59,456 nucleotides of DNA from Erythrobacter sp. (GTDB lineage Bacteria > Pseudomonadota > Alphaproteobacteria > Sphingomonadales > Sphingomonadaceae), in NCBI GenBank assembly GCA_013822695.1, contig PNKW01000011.1:1-59456 (forward strand), read 5' to 3'. This document shows positions 1-10,825 of this stretch, in pieces; position 1 is the stretch's first letter, and each line of letters opens with the position of its first letter. Under the pieces are notes generated by a model. It was not told the origin of the DNA, searched no databases, and saw only the letters and a program-made list of their open reading frames with translations. The position numbers were made by a program, and so were the translations under genes.

Positions 1-748
1 GTTCAAGCGGGTATTCGTCATAGGTTTTTCCGTGAAGCTCCCTGCCGGTAGCCTTCTTGTTGCGACCGCCCCACTGCTTGAAGAAGAATGCAACGTCATC
101 ACGTCGGCAGATTTCGTAGAGCCTCTCGACCCATTCTTCTTCCATCAGCCGAGCGCGAGGCCCGGACTCGCCGCCAACAATTGCCCAATGAATGCCACGC
201 AAATCGACCTCGTTGATCGGACCAATCAAGGGTTCGAACGAGATGAAAAGCGTAGCGCGCTTGATCGTCCGCAGGTGAGCGATCCGATCGATGACCTCGT
301 CGCTCTCGACAGACGTTCCAACCCAAATGTGGGTTTGCGGGACCAGCACGCCAAGCTCGAAAAGGTCCGCCATCCGGTCTGGCCGCTTCGTCAGAACCTG
401 AAAGTGGTGCTGAGGGCAGGCAACCATCACGTCCCAGACGCGCTTGATGAACGCATCAGGCACGTCCGAGTGGAATAGGTCGGACATGGAATTAACGAAG
501 ATACGCTTGGGCTTCCGCCATTCTAAGGGAGCGGAAAGGCTGCCTTCGTCTAGGTTGACCTTGCCGGTCCAGACGTATCGGCCACCGCTCTTCCGGGTCG
601 TGCCGAGATATTTCGGGTGGCTCATGGCTTCGAGACGCGCCGCCATGCGCATTGCATAGCAGTTGGTGCAACCGCCCGAAGCGATGCTGCAACCGGCGAC
701 CGGATTCCACGTGACGTCGGTCCACTCGATCTCTGAGGTTCCGGCCAT
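1..748 (-). CDS. DUF5131 / phage Gp37-Gp68-like three-Cys-motif protein (partial)
   Basis: The reading frame opens at ATG 748 and is still open at the left edge after about 249 codons, so only the last few residues should be missing. Near the N-terminus is a three-cysteine motif, C20-x6-C27-x2-C30, within GCSIASGGCTNC. Toward the C-terminus are FKQWGG and HGKTYDEYP, both typical of DUF5131 (Gp37/Gp68) proteins. The family's function is unknown; the cysteines suggest a metal or Fe-S site (inference). Its ATG overlaps the TGA of the upstream tcmP (TGATG), indicating translational coupling. In many genomes this family sits next to TcmP, and that pairing strongly supports both calls. Confidence 0.85.
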   Translation of the reverse strand, partial: MAGTSEIEWTDVTWNPVAGCSIASGGCTNCYAMRMAARLEAMSHPKYLGTTRKSGGRYVWTGKVNLDEGSLSAPLEWRKPKRIFVNSMSDLFHSDVPDAFIKRVWDVMVACPQHHFQVLTKRPDRMADLFELGVLVPQTHIWVGTSVESDEVIDRIAHLRTIKRATLFISFEPLIGPINEVDLRGIHWAIVGGESGPRARLMEEEWVERLYEICRRDDVAFFFKQWGGRNKKATGRELHGKTYDEYPLE

Positions 749-1620
749 CAGGCGTTCCTTAGAATGTGATTGGCAATTCTCATGGCCGCCTCATGTGCAG
801 GTCGGCTCGGATTTGCACAAGCGAACATCAACGAGAAATCATGCCTCTTTCCGCGCCCAAGCGGTAGGACGGTGTCAGCCACACCACCCTTAAAAACGCC
901 TGACAAATGCTCCCTGAACATCTCAGAGAACTGCTTTGCCTTTGCGTTCTTTTCCAGCCGCTCGTCGACGCCGCCGAACAAATCTTGCGGCATTTCGACC
1001 TTACGAACTGCTTCGGTCCGCCACGCCTGAGAGCCCCACAAGACATCGATCCTTTGGGCACCAGGCAAGAAACTTCCATCGTTCTTAATCTGGCGCGACA
1101 TACCGTCGACAGGCACTAGATACCACAAGTCCACTTTCTCGGTAGATGCCAGATCACATATCGTCTCCCATTCGACACTCAGTCCGAACGGATCGAGAAA
1201 GACGACAGCACGATCTGACTTGTTTCTCTTTATGCCCTGACAAAATTCCCGCAATTTTTCATTCGCGTCACCCGGCCATACTTCATAATTTCGATCGGGG
1301 AATTTGGCACATACCTCGCTCAAAGATTTGATGTTTTTCTCGGCCTTTTCGATAAAGAGATATTTATCGAAGGGCGGGTCAACACTGAGAGCCCTCAGCG
1401 GTGAACCTTCGACCATGTCTGAAGTAGGAAATAGCGCAGGATCGCTGTCTAGAAGGTCAGCCTTCGAAGTAGACCCGCCTGATCCGGCAAACCCGTCCAC
1501 ATAAAACAGCCGAAATCGCTGCTTTTTCATAACAGTCACGTATGCTGACAGGTATTTCGCCACCACATCAAGCTTTCGCCGAGTGTGCTCGCCACCAAAT
1601 CCTTGTTGAAACTCGCTCAT
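748..1620 (-). CDS. tcmP: Three-Cys-motif partner protein TcmP
   Basis: A 290-residue protein starting MSEFQQGFGGEHT. An in-frame TTG lies 51 bp further upstream, but ATG 1620 is preceded by a G-rich stretch and matches the family's usual N-terminus. It carries FYVDGFAGSG near residue 40, a glycine-rich Rossmann/methyltransferase-like motif, and FLDPFGL, which recalls the DPPY-type catalytic loop of methyltransferases. TcmP is defined by its genetic linkage to three-Cys-motif proteins, and here it overlaps one by a base. The biochemical role is unknown; a SAM-dependent activity is an inference from the motifs. The gene and its upstream flank are visibly less GC-rich than the carotenoid region, consistent with an accessory segment. 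Confidence 0.85.
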   Translation of the reverse strand: MSEFQQGFGGEHTRRKLDVVAKYLSAYVTVMKKQRFRLFYVDGFAGSGGSTSKADLLDSDPALFPTSDMVEGSPLRALSVDPPFDKYLFIEKAEKNIKSLSEVCAKFPDRNYEVWPGDANEKLREFCQGIKRNKSDRAVVFLDPFGLSVEWETICDLASTEKVDLWYLVPVDGMSRQIKNDGSFLPGAQRIDVLWGSQAWRTEAVRKVEMPQDLFGGVDERLEKNAKAKQFSEMFREHLSGVFKGGVADTVLPLGRGKRHDFSLMFACANPSRPAHEAAMRIANHILRNA

Positions 1621-1926
1621 GAGCGCCCCCGTCAGATTGGGAACAAATACCGAACTTCTTGGAAGTTTCAAGTAAATTCAAAGCGACTTGGTCGACTCCC
1701 TCGCTTTACCCTCTGCGCCTCCACGTGAAACCCTGCCTTAGTGCGGGCGCGCGCCAACGCTTCGGATCATCCGCACCTGCCTCTCCACCGGCTGCGCCCG
1801 CCCCCTCGTGCCGGGGCGGATACCTAGCTCGCCCCTCCACCATGCTGCGCATGGTCCCCCTCCCCTGCAGGGGAGGACACCCGCTTACCATTTACGCCCC
1901 CCGCCCCATTCGGCTAGGCTCGCCCC
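1621..1926. repeat. Intergenic region with one palindromic repeat copy
   Basis: This gap of about 306 bp holds no convincing gene. Bases 1707-1735 resemble one arm of the CTCTGCGCCTCCGCGTGAA-type repeat found nested at 15.7 and 22.5 kb. Bases 1827-1878 are a full copy of the hairpin repeat (CTCGCCCCTCCACCATGCTG then GGTCCCCCTCCCC...GGGGAGGA) that recurs at 13.6, 14.0, 18.1 and 19.9 kb. Confidence 0.7.
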
Positions 1927-2394
1927 ATGCCCCCCATAACCATTCTGATCGACGCCGATGCCTGTCCGGTGAAGGACGAGATCTATCGCGTCGCGGAACG
2001 CTACCGCGCCGAGGTTCGGGTGGTCAGCAACGCCCCTTTCCGCATTCCCGAAAGCCCGCGGGTGAAGCGCGTGGTGGTCTCGGACAGCTTCGATGCGGCG
2101 GATGACTGGATCGCCGAGGCTGCGGAGGCTCTGCCCAAGGGCAGTTGCGTGGTCGTCACCGGCGACATCCTGCTCGCCGAGCGGTGCCTGAAAGCGGGCG
2201 CGCGGGTGCTGGGGCACAAGGGCGAGGAATTCACCCCCGCCAGCATCGGCAGCGCAATCGCCACCCGCGCGATCATGGCCGACCTGCGCGCCGGGATGGA
2301 CGGGGTCGGAGGCGGCCCCGCGCCCTTCAACAAGGCGGACCGCTCGCGCTTCCTGCAGGCGCTCGACCGGGTGATGGTGGGGATGGGGCGCTAG
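1927..2394 (+). CDS. YaiI/YqxD family protein (DUF188, UPF0178)
   Basis: A complete 155-residue protein, the normal length for the family. The N-terminus ILIDADACPVKDEIYRVAERY is the family signature, with acidic residues in a PIN-like arrangement. The pattern S-x-FDAADDWIAE and the later VVTGDILLAERCLKAGARVLGHKGEEFT also fit. The biochemical function is not established; a nuclease-like PIN fold has been proposed for relatives. It stands alone on the plus strand, tail-to-tail with the minus-strand ridA gene 15 bp away. Confidence 0.9.
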   Translation: MPPITILIDADACPVKDEIYRVAERYRAEVRVVSNAPFRIPESPRVKRVVVSDSFDAADDWIAEAAEALPKGSCVVVTGDILLAERCLKAGARVLGHKGEEFTPASIGSAIATRAIMADLRAGMDGVGGGPAPFNKADRSRFLQALDRVMVGMGR

Positions 2395-2409
2395 GGCGCG
2401 CGCCCTCAC

Positions 2410-2877
2410 CTATTGCGGCTTGCGCAGCGTCAGCTTGATCTCGGTCACCGCCCCGGGGGAGTAGAGGTCGCTCACGCCGACCGCGGTCCAGGTCGGGAAG
2501 GGGGCCTTAATGTAGCGGCTCTTGACCGGCAGCAGCGCCTCGACCTGGGCGGCGACCGGGCCCTTGTGGAAGGTGTCGAACACCAGCACGTCGTCCCACG
2601 TCGCGCCCAGCCGCTTGATGATCGCATCGAGCCGGGCGAAGGCGCGCTCGTAGCCGGGGGTGAGGCTGTCCTCGCCCGGCGCGGGGCCCGCGACCACGCC
2701 CGAGAGGTGGATGGTATCGCCATGCACCACCGCGTCGGAGAAGCCGTAGGTCTCCTGGAAGGCGCGGCCCTCGGCGCTTTCTGGCATGAGGGTCTCTTTG
2801 GGCTCGCCGGCGTGCGCTGCGGCGGCGGCGGTCAGCGCGAAGGCGATCGCGGCGGCGCGGATGGTGGCGTGGTGCAT
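2410..2877 (-). CDS. RidA/YjgF family protein with signal peptide
   Basis: A 155-residue product. It starts MHHATIRAAAIAFALTAAAA and has an AHA-type signal-peptidase site, so it is probably periplasmic, unlike canonical cytosolic RidA. The mature part contains VVHGDTIHLSGVVAG and YERAFARLDAIIKRLGATWDDV, typical of the RidA trimer fold; a C-terminal strand with YSPGAVTEIKLTL follows. The usual enamine/imine deaminase arginine region (RYIKAPFPTWTAVGV) is loosely kept. The start is supported by a GGGGAGGA Shine-Dalgarno six bases upstream, itself part of a TCCTCCCC repeat motif. It lies 77 bp downstream of thiC on the same strand, so co-transcription is possible. Confidence 0.8.
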   Translation of the reverse strand: MHHATIRAAAIAFALTAAAAAHAGEPKETLMPESAEGRAFQETYGFSDAVVHGDTIHLSGVVAGPAPGEDSLTPGYERAFARLDAIIKRLGATWDDVLVFDTFHKGPVAAQVEALLPVKSRYIKAPFPTWTAVGVSDLYSPGAVTEIKLTLRKPQ

Positions 2878-2920
2878 GCTCTGTCCTCCCCTATGGAGGG
2901 AGGAAGGTACCCACCCCCAA

Positions 2921-2942
2921 CCCCTCCCGCAAGCGGGAGGGG
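2921..2942. repeat. Perfect hairpin between thiC and ridA
   Basis: CCCCTCCCGC-AA-GCGGGAGGGG is a 10-bp perfect stem with a two-base loop, 12 bp after the thiC stop. It could attenuate or stabilise the transcript. There is no T-tract, so it is not a standard terminator. Confidence 0.6.
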
Positions 2943-2954
2943 AGCCAGGGTGCC

Positions 2955-5031
<2,077 letters not shown>

Positions 5032-5083
5032 GCTGCTCTCTCTCCTCATGACGGATGGAGCGCGGGCGCATTGGTGCGATGAC

Positions 5084-5175
5084 CAGCCCACTCCCTCCGC
5101 CGATGCTAATCGGTTCAGGTTCGACGGGTCGTGGGGTGCTTACACCCACCTCTCAGCCTCAGCAGGCTCCCCGGG
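5084..5175 (-). promoter_or_regulatory. TPP (THI-box) riboswitch
   Basis: Read on the minus strand, it contains the conserved elements in order: a 5' GGGGAGCC, then GCTGAGGCTGAGAGG, then an ACCC segment, GACCCGTCGAACCTGA, and finally TAGCATCGGCGGAGGGAGT. These are the sensor helices of the thiamine-pyrophosphate aptamer. It precedes the small ORF and thiC, so TPP binding should repress this thiamine operon. Confidence 0.93.
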
Positions 5176-5225
5176 GATGAAATGGGATTAGAGGGATTCG
5201 GCAGGGGTGTCGAGAGGCGCCTTGC

Positions 5226-6503
5226 CTATGGCTTGCCCGCCTTCGCGAGCAGCGCCAGGGCTGCGGCAAGCGCGGGGTCCGACCCGTCGCTCGCACTTTC
5301 GGCCGAGGCCAACACCATGCGCGGCTGCCAATCCTCGCGCGGCGTACCGTCGGCGGCATGGAGGCTGTCCCAAGCGAAATTAAGCTCCAGACAGCCATTG
5401 GCGGTCGTGTTGGTGTTAAGCGTGCCGAGCAGATCGGCGAGCGGCGCGCCGATGGTGGGGACGCCGGCCGTGCGGTCGAACGCCATCGCGAGCGCCTCGC
5501 CGACGCTGCCGGTCCAGCGTCCGGCGAGCACCACCACGGGGCGATCCCACCGCGGCCCGCGCGGGAAGACATATTCGGCATATTGCCGGGGCACGCCGAA
5601 CACCGCAGCTTCGAAGGCGTTGCGGTGCACCTGATAGACCGCCTGCTCAGCCACGAAATGGCCGAGGATCGCCCGCGCCACCGTGGTGTTGCCGCCGCCG
5701 GGCGTGTCGCGCAGATCGACGATCAGCCCACGCGCGCCATCAAGACCGGCGAGCGCCGCATCGAAGGCCGCGATCACTCCATTGTCGCCGAGCGAATTGT
5801 GGAACCGGATGCGCGCGATCCCGCCGTGATCGATCACGCTGAAGGGGCCGGCGGGCCGGGGGGCGAAGCTCTGTTGCGCGGCGGGCAGATCGATCCGCCG
5901 TGCACGGCCCGCTTCGCTGAAGGCAAAACGGCGCGCCTTGCCCAGCCGCCCGGTGATCACCACGTTGACGCCATATTCGAGCTGCGCCGCGTCGGGATCG
6001 GGCGCAACCGGGCGCAGCGCCTCTCGCGCCAGATCGGCGAGCGGACGACCATCCATCTCGAGCAGTTCCCAGCCCGGCCGCAGCCCTTGCCTGAAAGCGG
6101 CGCTGTCGGGGCGAACGTCGGCAACCACCCATGCCTCGCCCCGGCGCTCGATCCAGAAATCGGATGATGAGGGGATCCACGCGCGCTCCGGCGTGGCGGC
6201 CGGGCGGACGTGGAAATGTCCGTCGCGAAAGGCATAGCCGAGCGCTTCGGCGATGGTGCCAAGCTGCGCGGTGGTCGCCACGTCGGCCCCGCTCGCGCCT
6301 GCCACTACCAGCAGCGCGTCGGGATCGGCAACCCGGCCAAGATAGGCGTAGTTCTGGCGCAGGATGGTCGCGACTTCGGGCCATGCCGCATCGCTGGCAG
6401 CCCAAGCGTCGCAGGCTGCCTGATCAGTCTGCGCGGCGGCGATTGTCGGGGCGAAAGCGAGGGCGGCCGCGATGGCGCGACATGCGGTGCTCGGTGTCGT
6501 CAC
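5226..6503 (-). CDS. S41 family peptidase (C-terminal processing protease type)
   Basis: A 425-residue protein with an N-terminal signal peptide ending AAAQT, so exported. A PDZ-like segment (ADVRPDSAAFRQGLRPGWELLEMDG) precedes the peptidase domain. The domain has GLIVDLRDTPGGG and WTGSVGEALA, where the Ser of the TGS block is the likely nucleophile. The GTG at 6503 was chosen because AAGGGGGC lies seven bases upstream; an earlier in-frame start at 6560 lacks this. It is followed by nothing on its strand until the thi riboswitch. The physiological substrate cannot be told from sequence. Confidence 0.85.
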   Translation of the reverse strand: MTTPSTACRAIAAALAFAPTIAAAQTDQAACDAWAASDAAWPEVATILRQNYAYLGRVADPDALLVVAGASGADVATTAQLGTIAEALGYAFRDGHFHVRPAATPERAWIPSSSDFWIERRGEAWVVADVRPDSAAFRQGLRPGWELLEMDGRPLADLAREALRPVAPDPDAAQLEYGVNVVITGRLGKARRFAFSEAGRARRIDLPAAQQSFAPRPAGPFSVIDHGGIARIRFHNSLGDNGVIAAFDAALAGLDGARGLIVDLRDTPGGGNTTVARAILGHFVAEQAVYQVHRNAFEAAVFGVPRQYAEYVFPRGPRWDRPVVVLAGRWTGSVGEALAMAFDRTAGVPTIGAPLADLLGTLNTNTTANGCLELNFAWDSLHAADGTPREDWQPRMVLASAESASDGSDPALAAALALLAKAGKP

Positions 6504-6560
6504 GATAATGCCCCCTTGCAAAGCCGGACCGTGATTGCCGGCCTCGCAATTTGAGCGCAA

Positions 6561-7160
6561 TCAGTCGTCTTTGGCCACCCCCAACAGCGCCACCGCCAGC
6601 AGCAGCGTCGCCAGCACGCCCGTGCCGCCAGCCAGCGGGACACCCGCGATGAGGTCGCCCCCGGCGATGATCTTCCCGCCGTTGGCGATCATGGCGAGGG
6701 TGCCGACCAGCGCGGTTGCTCCGCCTAGCAGCTTGGCTCCGGCCGATGTCCGCGACAGACCCACCAGCAGCGCGGCGAAGCCCAGCAGCAGCTTGGCGGC
6801 GTTGTAGACGAAGAACGAAAAGTCGACGATCGCGCCCGCGAGCGGGGCGAGCGCCGGGTCGGCCTTGGCGGCATCGCCGAAGGGGCCGAACAGCGTCAGC
6901 CCGACGCCGACCTGCACCACGTTGAGCGCGGCACTGAAGGCGATGGCCGAGAACACCAGCGTCAGATCCCTGGACTTGACCATCGCTGCCCCGGCGAGCG
7001 CGGCGAGGAGCGCGAACAGCACGCCCTCGCTCCCCCACAAGAGCTGACGCGGCACGTCCAGCTTGGCGATGTAGAGCGCGGTGTAGACGCTCTGCGAAAC
7101 GGCAGCGATCAGCAGCAGCGCGGCGACGGCACGGATGGTGCCCTGGTGGGTGACAGGCAT
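6561..7160 (-). CDS. Multi-pass membrane protein, unknown
   Basis: A 199-residue product starting MPVTHQGTIRAVAALL, with AGGGG about ten bases upstream. It is strongly hydrophobic, with roughly five to six predicted membrane segments rich in Ala, Leu and Gly, and very few charged residues apart from KLDVPRQ, KSRD and the C-terminal KDD. Glycine-rich loops near the end (GGKIIAGGDLIAGVPLAGG) are notable. I do not recognise a named family. It lies 58 bp upstream of the S41 peptidase on the same strand, so co-transcription is possible. Confidence 0.7.
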   Translation of the reverse strand: MPVTHQGTIRAVAALLLIAAVSQSVYTALYIAKLDVPRQLLWGSEGVLFALLAALAGAAMVKSRDLTLVFSAIAFSAALNVVQVGVGLTLFGPFGDAAKADPALAPLAGAIVDFSFFVYNAAKLLLGFAALLVGLSRTSAGAKLLGGATALVGTLAMIANGGKIIAGGDLIAGVPLAGGTGVLATLLLAVALLGVAKDD

Positions 7161-7220
7161 GAAAAGGTGACCCCTCGTGAACGTGACGGTGTGTGGCAAC
7201 AGGTTCGCCCCCGCGCGCGG

Positions 7221-8372
7221 TCAGGTTACAGGCGGGGCGGAGCGCGGGATTTCAGATTGTGCGCGCCGCGCGCCCAGCCGCAGGACCCAGCGGTTGGCGG
7301 GCTTCTCGAACCGGACATAGGACATCCAGCCCACAGTGCAGGCAACCAGCAGGAAGCCAGCGAAGAATAGCGGGCTCGCGCGCGCCTCGGCGGCGATGCC
7401 CAGCCGGTGGAGCACGATCAGCGCCGCGAGCTGCAAGGGCACGTGCCACAGGTAGATGCCGTAAGTGCTGTCGCCGATGAAGGCGAGCGCCCGCGCCTTC
7501 GCGCCCGCCTTGTGCAGATCGATGATCGCCGCGCAGCCCACCAGCCCGATCGCGACCGGCACCAGCAGGTTGCTCACCCTGAGATCGGCCGAGAGCATCA
7601 CCATTGCCGCGCCCCCCGCTGCCGCCAGCGCGACCACGATCGCCAGATCGCGCACCGGCCGCGCATGGTGCCCGGCAATCTGGTAGAGCGCGCAGCCGAT
7701 GAAGAAATACTGGACGCATTGCCAGATCAGGTCCTCGCCCAGCCCCAGCTTGAGCATCACCCCCGCCCCCGCCACCAGCGCGAGCGGGCCCAGCATGCCG
7801 CGCTTCAGCAGGTGCGGGGCGACCAGCCAGAACAGCATGTAAACCAGCACCTCGACCGAGACCGACCAGATCGGGCCGTTGAAGGAGAAGCCGCTCTCCA
7901 GCCCCCAGTTGGAGGCGAAGACCAGTTGCAGCGCGAAGTGGTAGGGATCGTTGTACTGATAGATCAGGTTGCTGCCGACCAGCGCGGTGGCCGCCAGCTG
8001 GAGCAGCGCGACGATCAGCAGCGTCACGAAATGGAGCGGATAGAGCCGCGCGAAGCGGCGCAGCACGAAGTCGCGGCCCGCCGTGCGCTGGCCCGCATAG
8101 ACCTTGGCGAAGACGAAGCCCGAAATCACCCAGAACACCTGCACCGCACCGTTGCCGAACAGGTAGATCGGCCAGAGCAGGTCATAGAAGGGAAACTGGT
8201 TGGCAAGCGCCGGCACGTTGATTTCGAAAAGGCCGGGGTCGTAGAAGAAATGCTTGTAGTGGTAGACAAGCACCGCAATCGCCGCGAACCCGCGTAGCAC
8301 GTCGACCGCATGGAAATGCGCGGGCCGGTAGGGCTGCGGGCAAGCAGGTGCCTCGGTCACTGCGGCGATCAC
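7221..8372 (-). CDS. Acyltransferase 3 family membrane protein
   Basis: A 383-residue integral membrane protein. VDVLRGFAAIAVLVYHYKHFF near the N-terminus is the acyltransferase-3 (OafA/YrhL) hallmark, with R and H residues in the usual positions. About ten membrane segments follow, including FWVISGFV and IGDSTYGIYLWHVPLQL. Such proteins O-acetylate or O-succinylate surface polysaccharides or other extracytoplasmic acceptors. The start is a GTG with a weak ribosome site, so the first few residues are uncertain. It begins 16 bp after the stop of the amidohydrolase gene and is probably co-transcribed with it. Confidence 0.9.
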   Translation of the reverse strand: MIAAVTEAPACPQPYRPAHFHAVDVLRGFAAIAVLVYHYKHFFYDPGLFEINVPALANQFPFYDLLWPIYLFGNGAVQVFWVISGFVFAKVYAGQRTAGRDFVLRRFARLYPLHFVTLLIVALLQLAATALVGSNLIYQYNDPYHFALQLVFASNWGLESGFSFNGPIWSVSVEVLVYMLFWLVAPHLLKRGMLGPLALVAGAGVMLKLGLGEDLIWQCVQYFFIGCALYQIAGHHARPVRDLAIVVALAAAGGAAMVMLSADLRVSNLLVPVAIGLVGCAAIIDLHKAGAKARALAFIGDSTYGIYLWHVPLQLAALIVLHRLGIAAEARASPLFFAGFLLVACTVGWMSYVRFEKPANRWVLRLGARRAQSEIPRSAPPVT

Positions 8373-8388
8373 GACGGGGCGGCGCAGC

Positions 8389-9669
8389 CTATTCGATCAC
8401 CCGCCCGCGCACCATGACGAAGTCGACCTTCTCGAGCACGCTCACGTCCTTCAGCGGGTTGCCCTGAACCGCGATGATATCGGCCGAAAAGCCCGGAGCG
8501 AGGCGGCCGATCTGGCTTTCCATCCCCAGCACCTTGGCCGCGACCGTGGTGGCGCTGGCGAGCGCCTCGCGGTCGGACATGCCCTGCTTGCGCATCAGCG
8601 CCAGTTCCTCGGCGTTGCGGCCATGCTGGTAGACGCCGGCATCGGTCCCGAAGGCGACGGTGACGCCATATTGGCGCGCGCGGCTCACGAGGCTGGCCAT
8701 CAGCGGCTGGACCGCGCGGATCTTGTTCTCGACCACCGGGGTATAGACGCCCTTGCCGAGCCCTTCCGAGACGCCTTCCAGCGCCATCAGCGTCGGCACC
8801 AGCACCACGCCGCGATCCCGCATCGCCTTCGCCGCCGCCTCGTCGAGATAGGTGCCGTGCTCGATGGTGTCGATCCCGGCCTCAGCCGCCTGCTGGATGC
8901 CGCGCGCGCCATGGGCGTGGGCCATGACCTTGAGGCCGAGGCTGTGCGCGGTGTCGGCGATCGCCTTCATTTCTTCGGGGGTGAAATGCGCCTCAAGCCC
9001 CCGGCCCTGCTGGCTGAGGACGCCGCCGGTCGCGGTGATCTTGATGATGTCCGCGCCGTTCTGGCTGGCGAGCCGCACCTTGGCCGCGCACTCGACCGCG
9101 CCGGTGCAGTTGAAGCCGGTGTCGAGCAATTCGTTGACCTCGGGGCGGAAGCCGTTGGTGTCGGCGTGGCCGCCGATGATCGAGAGCGCGGGGCCGGCGG
9201 CGATGATGCGCGGGCCCGGAATGATGCCCTCGGCGGTGCCGCGCCGCAGCGAGAAGGCGGTCTCTTGTCCGCTCCCCGCCTCGCGCACCGTGGTAAAGCC
9301 CGCGAGCGCGGTAATCCGCGCGTTCTTGGCACCCACGACCACGCCCCATTCGTCAGGCTCGGTCGCCTCCTTCCAGAAGTCCCCGCCCGGATCGCCGGTG
9401 AGGTGGGTGTGGAGATCGATCAGGCCGGGGAGCACGGTCTTGGTCGAAAGGTCGATCTCGCGGTCGGCGATCACCGAACCGTGGCCGGGGTTGATCGCGG
9501 TGATCTTGCCATCGGTGACGATGATCGTCGCCGGGCCGCTCGCCTCGCCCGAAGCATCGGTGATGACGCTCCCGGCCCGGATCGCGATGGTTTCGGCGGC
9601 GAGCGGCCCTGCGGCGAGCGCCAGCAGGGCGGCGCCTGCGCAAAGAGCCTTGCGGAACGGGTGCATCAT
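8389..9669 (-). CDS. Secreted amidohydrolase family protein (Xaa-Pro dipeptidase/imidazolonepropionase-like)
   Basis: A 426-residue protein with a signal peptide (MMHPFRKALCAGAALLALAAGPLAAE). Metal-binding motifs of the amidohydrolase superfamily are present: HTH in GLIDLHTHLTG, a Lys in ADIIKITATGG that could be carbamylated, H residues in VMAHAHG and TIEHG, and the Asp in FGTDAGVYQHG. The C-terminal composite beta region GFSADIIAVQGNPLKDVS is typical. GGGGAGA lies upstream of ATG 9669. Substrates of this subgroup are often dipeptides or cyclic amides; the real substrate is unknown. Confidence 0.88.
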   Translation of the reverse strand: MMHPFRKALCAGAALLALAAGPLAAETIAIRAGSVITDASGEASGPATIIVTDGKITAINPGHGSVIADREIDLSTKTVLPGLIDLHTHLTGDPGGDFWKEATEPDEWGVVVGAKNARITALAGFTTVREAGSGQETAFSLRRGTAEGIIPGPRIIAAGPALSIIGGHADTNGFRPEVNELLDTGFNCTGAVECAAKVRLASQNGADIIKITATGGVLSQQGRGLEAHFTPEEMKAIADTAHSLGLKVMAHAHGARGIQQAAEAGIDTIEHGTYLDEAAAKAMRDRGVVLVPTLMALEGVSEGLGKGVYTPVVENKIRAVQPLMASLVSRARQYGVTVAFGTDAGVYQHGRNAEELALMRKQGMSDREALASATTVAAKVLGMESQIGRLAPGFSADIIAVQGNPLKDVSVLEKVDFVMVRGRVIE

Positions 9670-9738
9670 GTCTCTCCCCTTGTGTTGCAGCGGGGAGTGA
9701 TGGCGCGCCCGCAGCCCCAAGGCAAGAGCGGGCGCGCT

Positions 9739-10683
9739 TCAGAACGTGAAGGCGACCCCGCCGCCAAGGATGAACTGGTTCGCATCACCGCGCACCGAAG
9801 TGTAGGGCGTGTCCGCCCCGTCGCCCAGCAGCCGCGAATAGCCGCCCACCCCGGTCAGCGACCAGCCGCCGTTCAGCGGGTTGCGGTCGAGATCATAGGC
9901 GAGGATCGCGGTCGTGCCGATGCGGTTCACCCCGCCGTCCGCCCGGAACTGCGCAAGGCCGGTGGCAGCGCTCTGGGCCGGGGTGACGCTGAAGTAGAAG
10001 TCGGCAAAGCGGTCGGTGACGATCTCCATGCTCGCCTGCGCCTGCAAGGTAAAGGCCTTGCCGACGAGCGCGCGGTAGCCGACCTGCGGCTCGATCACCC
10101 AGCCCTCGTGCGCGCCGAGCACGTCGCGGCGGGCCTGCACGCCGATGCTGAGCTGGTCGAAGGGCTTGACCACATTGGGGATCGAGACCGCGACATTCGC
10201 CCCCACCTCGAGCGCCGCGTCGAGCTCGCCCGCGCGCGCCACGACCTCGTCGGAAATGCGGTTGTTGCGATCATTGCGGAAGCGGAAGGCCGGGCCGAAG
10301 GCGATGCGCGCGCGCTTTCTCGGCGCGAGGCCGGGCTTGCCGGGGTTGAGATCGAGCACGAAGCCCGGCCCGTTGGGGCTGATCCCGACCCCGCCCACGC
10401 GCCCCGCGATCAGCGGCAGGGGGAAGGCGATGTAATCATTGGAACCCGCATAGCTCGGCACCAACCCGGCGCCGAGGCCGATGGTCGCCCAGGTCTCGTC
10501 GAACACCGGCTTGGTAAAGGCGAAGGGTGGGGGAGCGGGGGGCGCAGGGGCGGGTTCGGGCGGCGGCTGGGGCTGCTCTTCCGCAGCGCCGGCCTCAGCC
10601 TCGGCATTCTCCGCGGCGAGCGCGGGCGCGGCGCCCAGCGCGAGGGCGAGCGTCAAAGGCGCAAGCGAAAGGCAGCTCTTCAT
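9739..10683 (-). CDS. MipA/OmpV family outer-membrane protein
   Basis: A 314-residue protein with a clear signal peptide ending ALAAEN. An unusual Pro/Ala/Glu-rich linker (about residues 25-55) precedes the barrel. The barrel part has WATIGLGAGLVPSYAGSNDYIAFPLPLI, GGVGISPNGPGFVLDLNPG and a C-terminal aromatic residue (GGGVAFTF), all typical of MipA/OmpV. Relatives either scaffold murein-synthesising complexes or act as outer-membrane proteins. It sits 69 bp upstream of the amidohydrolase on the same strand and is divergent from crtY. Confidence 0.9.
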   Translation of the reverse strand: MKSCLSLAPLTLALALGAAPALAAENAEAEAGAAEEQPQPPPEPAPAPPAPPPFAFTKPVFDETWATIGLGAGLVPSYAGSNDYIAFPLPLIAGRVGGVGISPNGPGFVLDLNPGKPGLAPRKRARIAFGPAFRFRNDRNNRISDEVVARAGELDAALEVGANVAVSIPNVVKPFDQLSIGVQARRDVLGAHEGWVIEPQVGYRALVGKAFTLQAQASMEIVTDRFADFYFSVTPAQSAATGLAQFRADGGVNRIGTTAILAYDLDRNPLNGGWSLTGVGGYSRLLGDGADTPYTSVRGDANQFILGGGVAFTF

Positions 10684-10825
10684 GATGGTGCGATCCTTGA
10701 GAGGGTGTGACTAGCGCAACGCGGGCGGCCTCCAATGTTTCCGCGTAACGTTGCAACATTCCAATCATCGCGCGATTCCCGCATTCGATTGCCCATCGCC
10801 CCGGCCTCGCCTAGGGCAATGCGCG

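Noticed and set aside
8623..10710. Long plus-strand open frame opposite the amidohydrolase and MipA genes
   Set aside because: It covers two well-supported minus-strand genes and the gap between them, and its composition is typical of antisense shadows.
10714..10825. PpsR/CrtJ-type operator before crtY
   Set aside because: A TGT...ACA pair exists but with 17 bases between, not the twelve expected.
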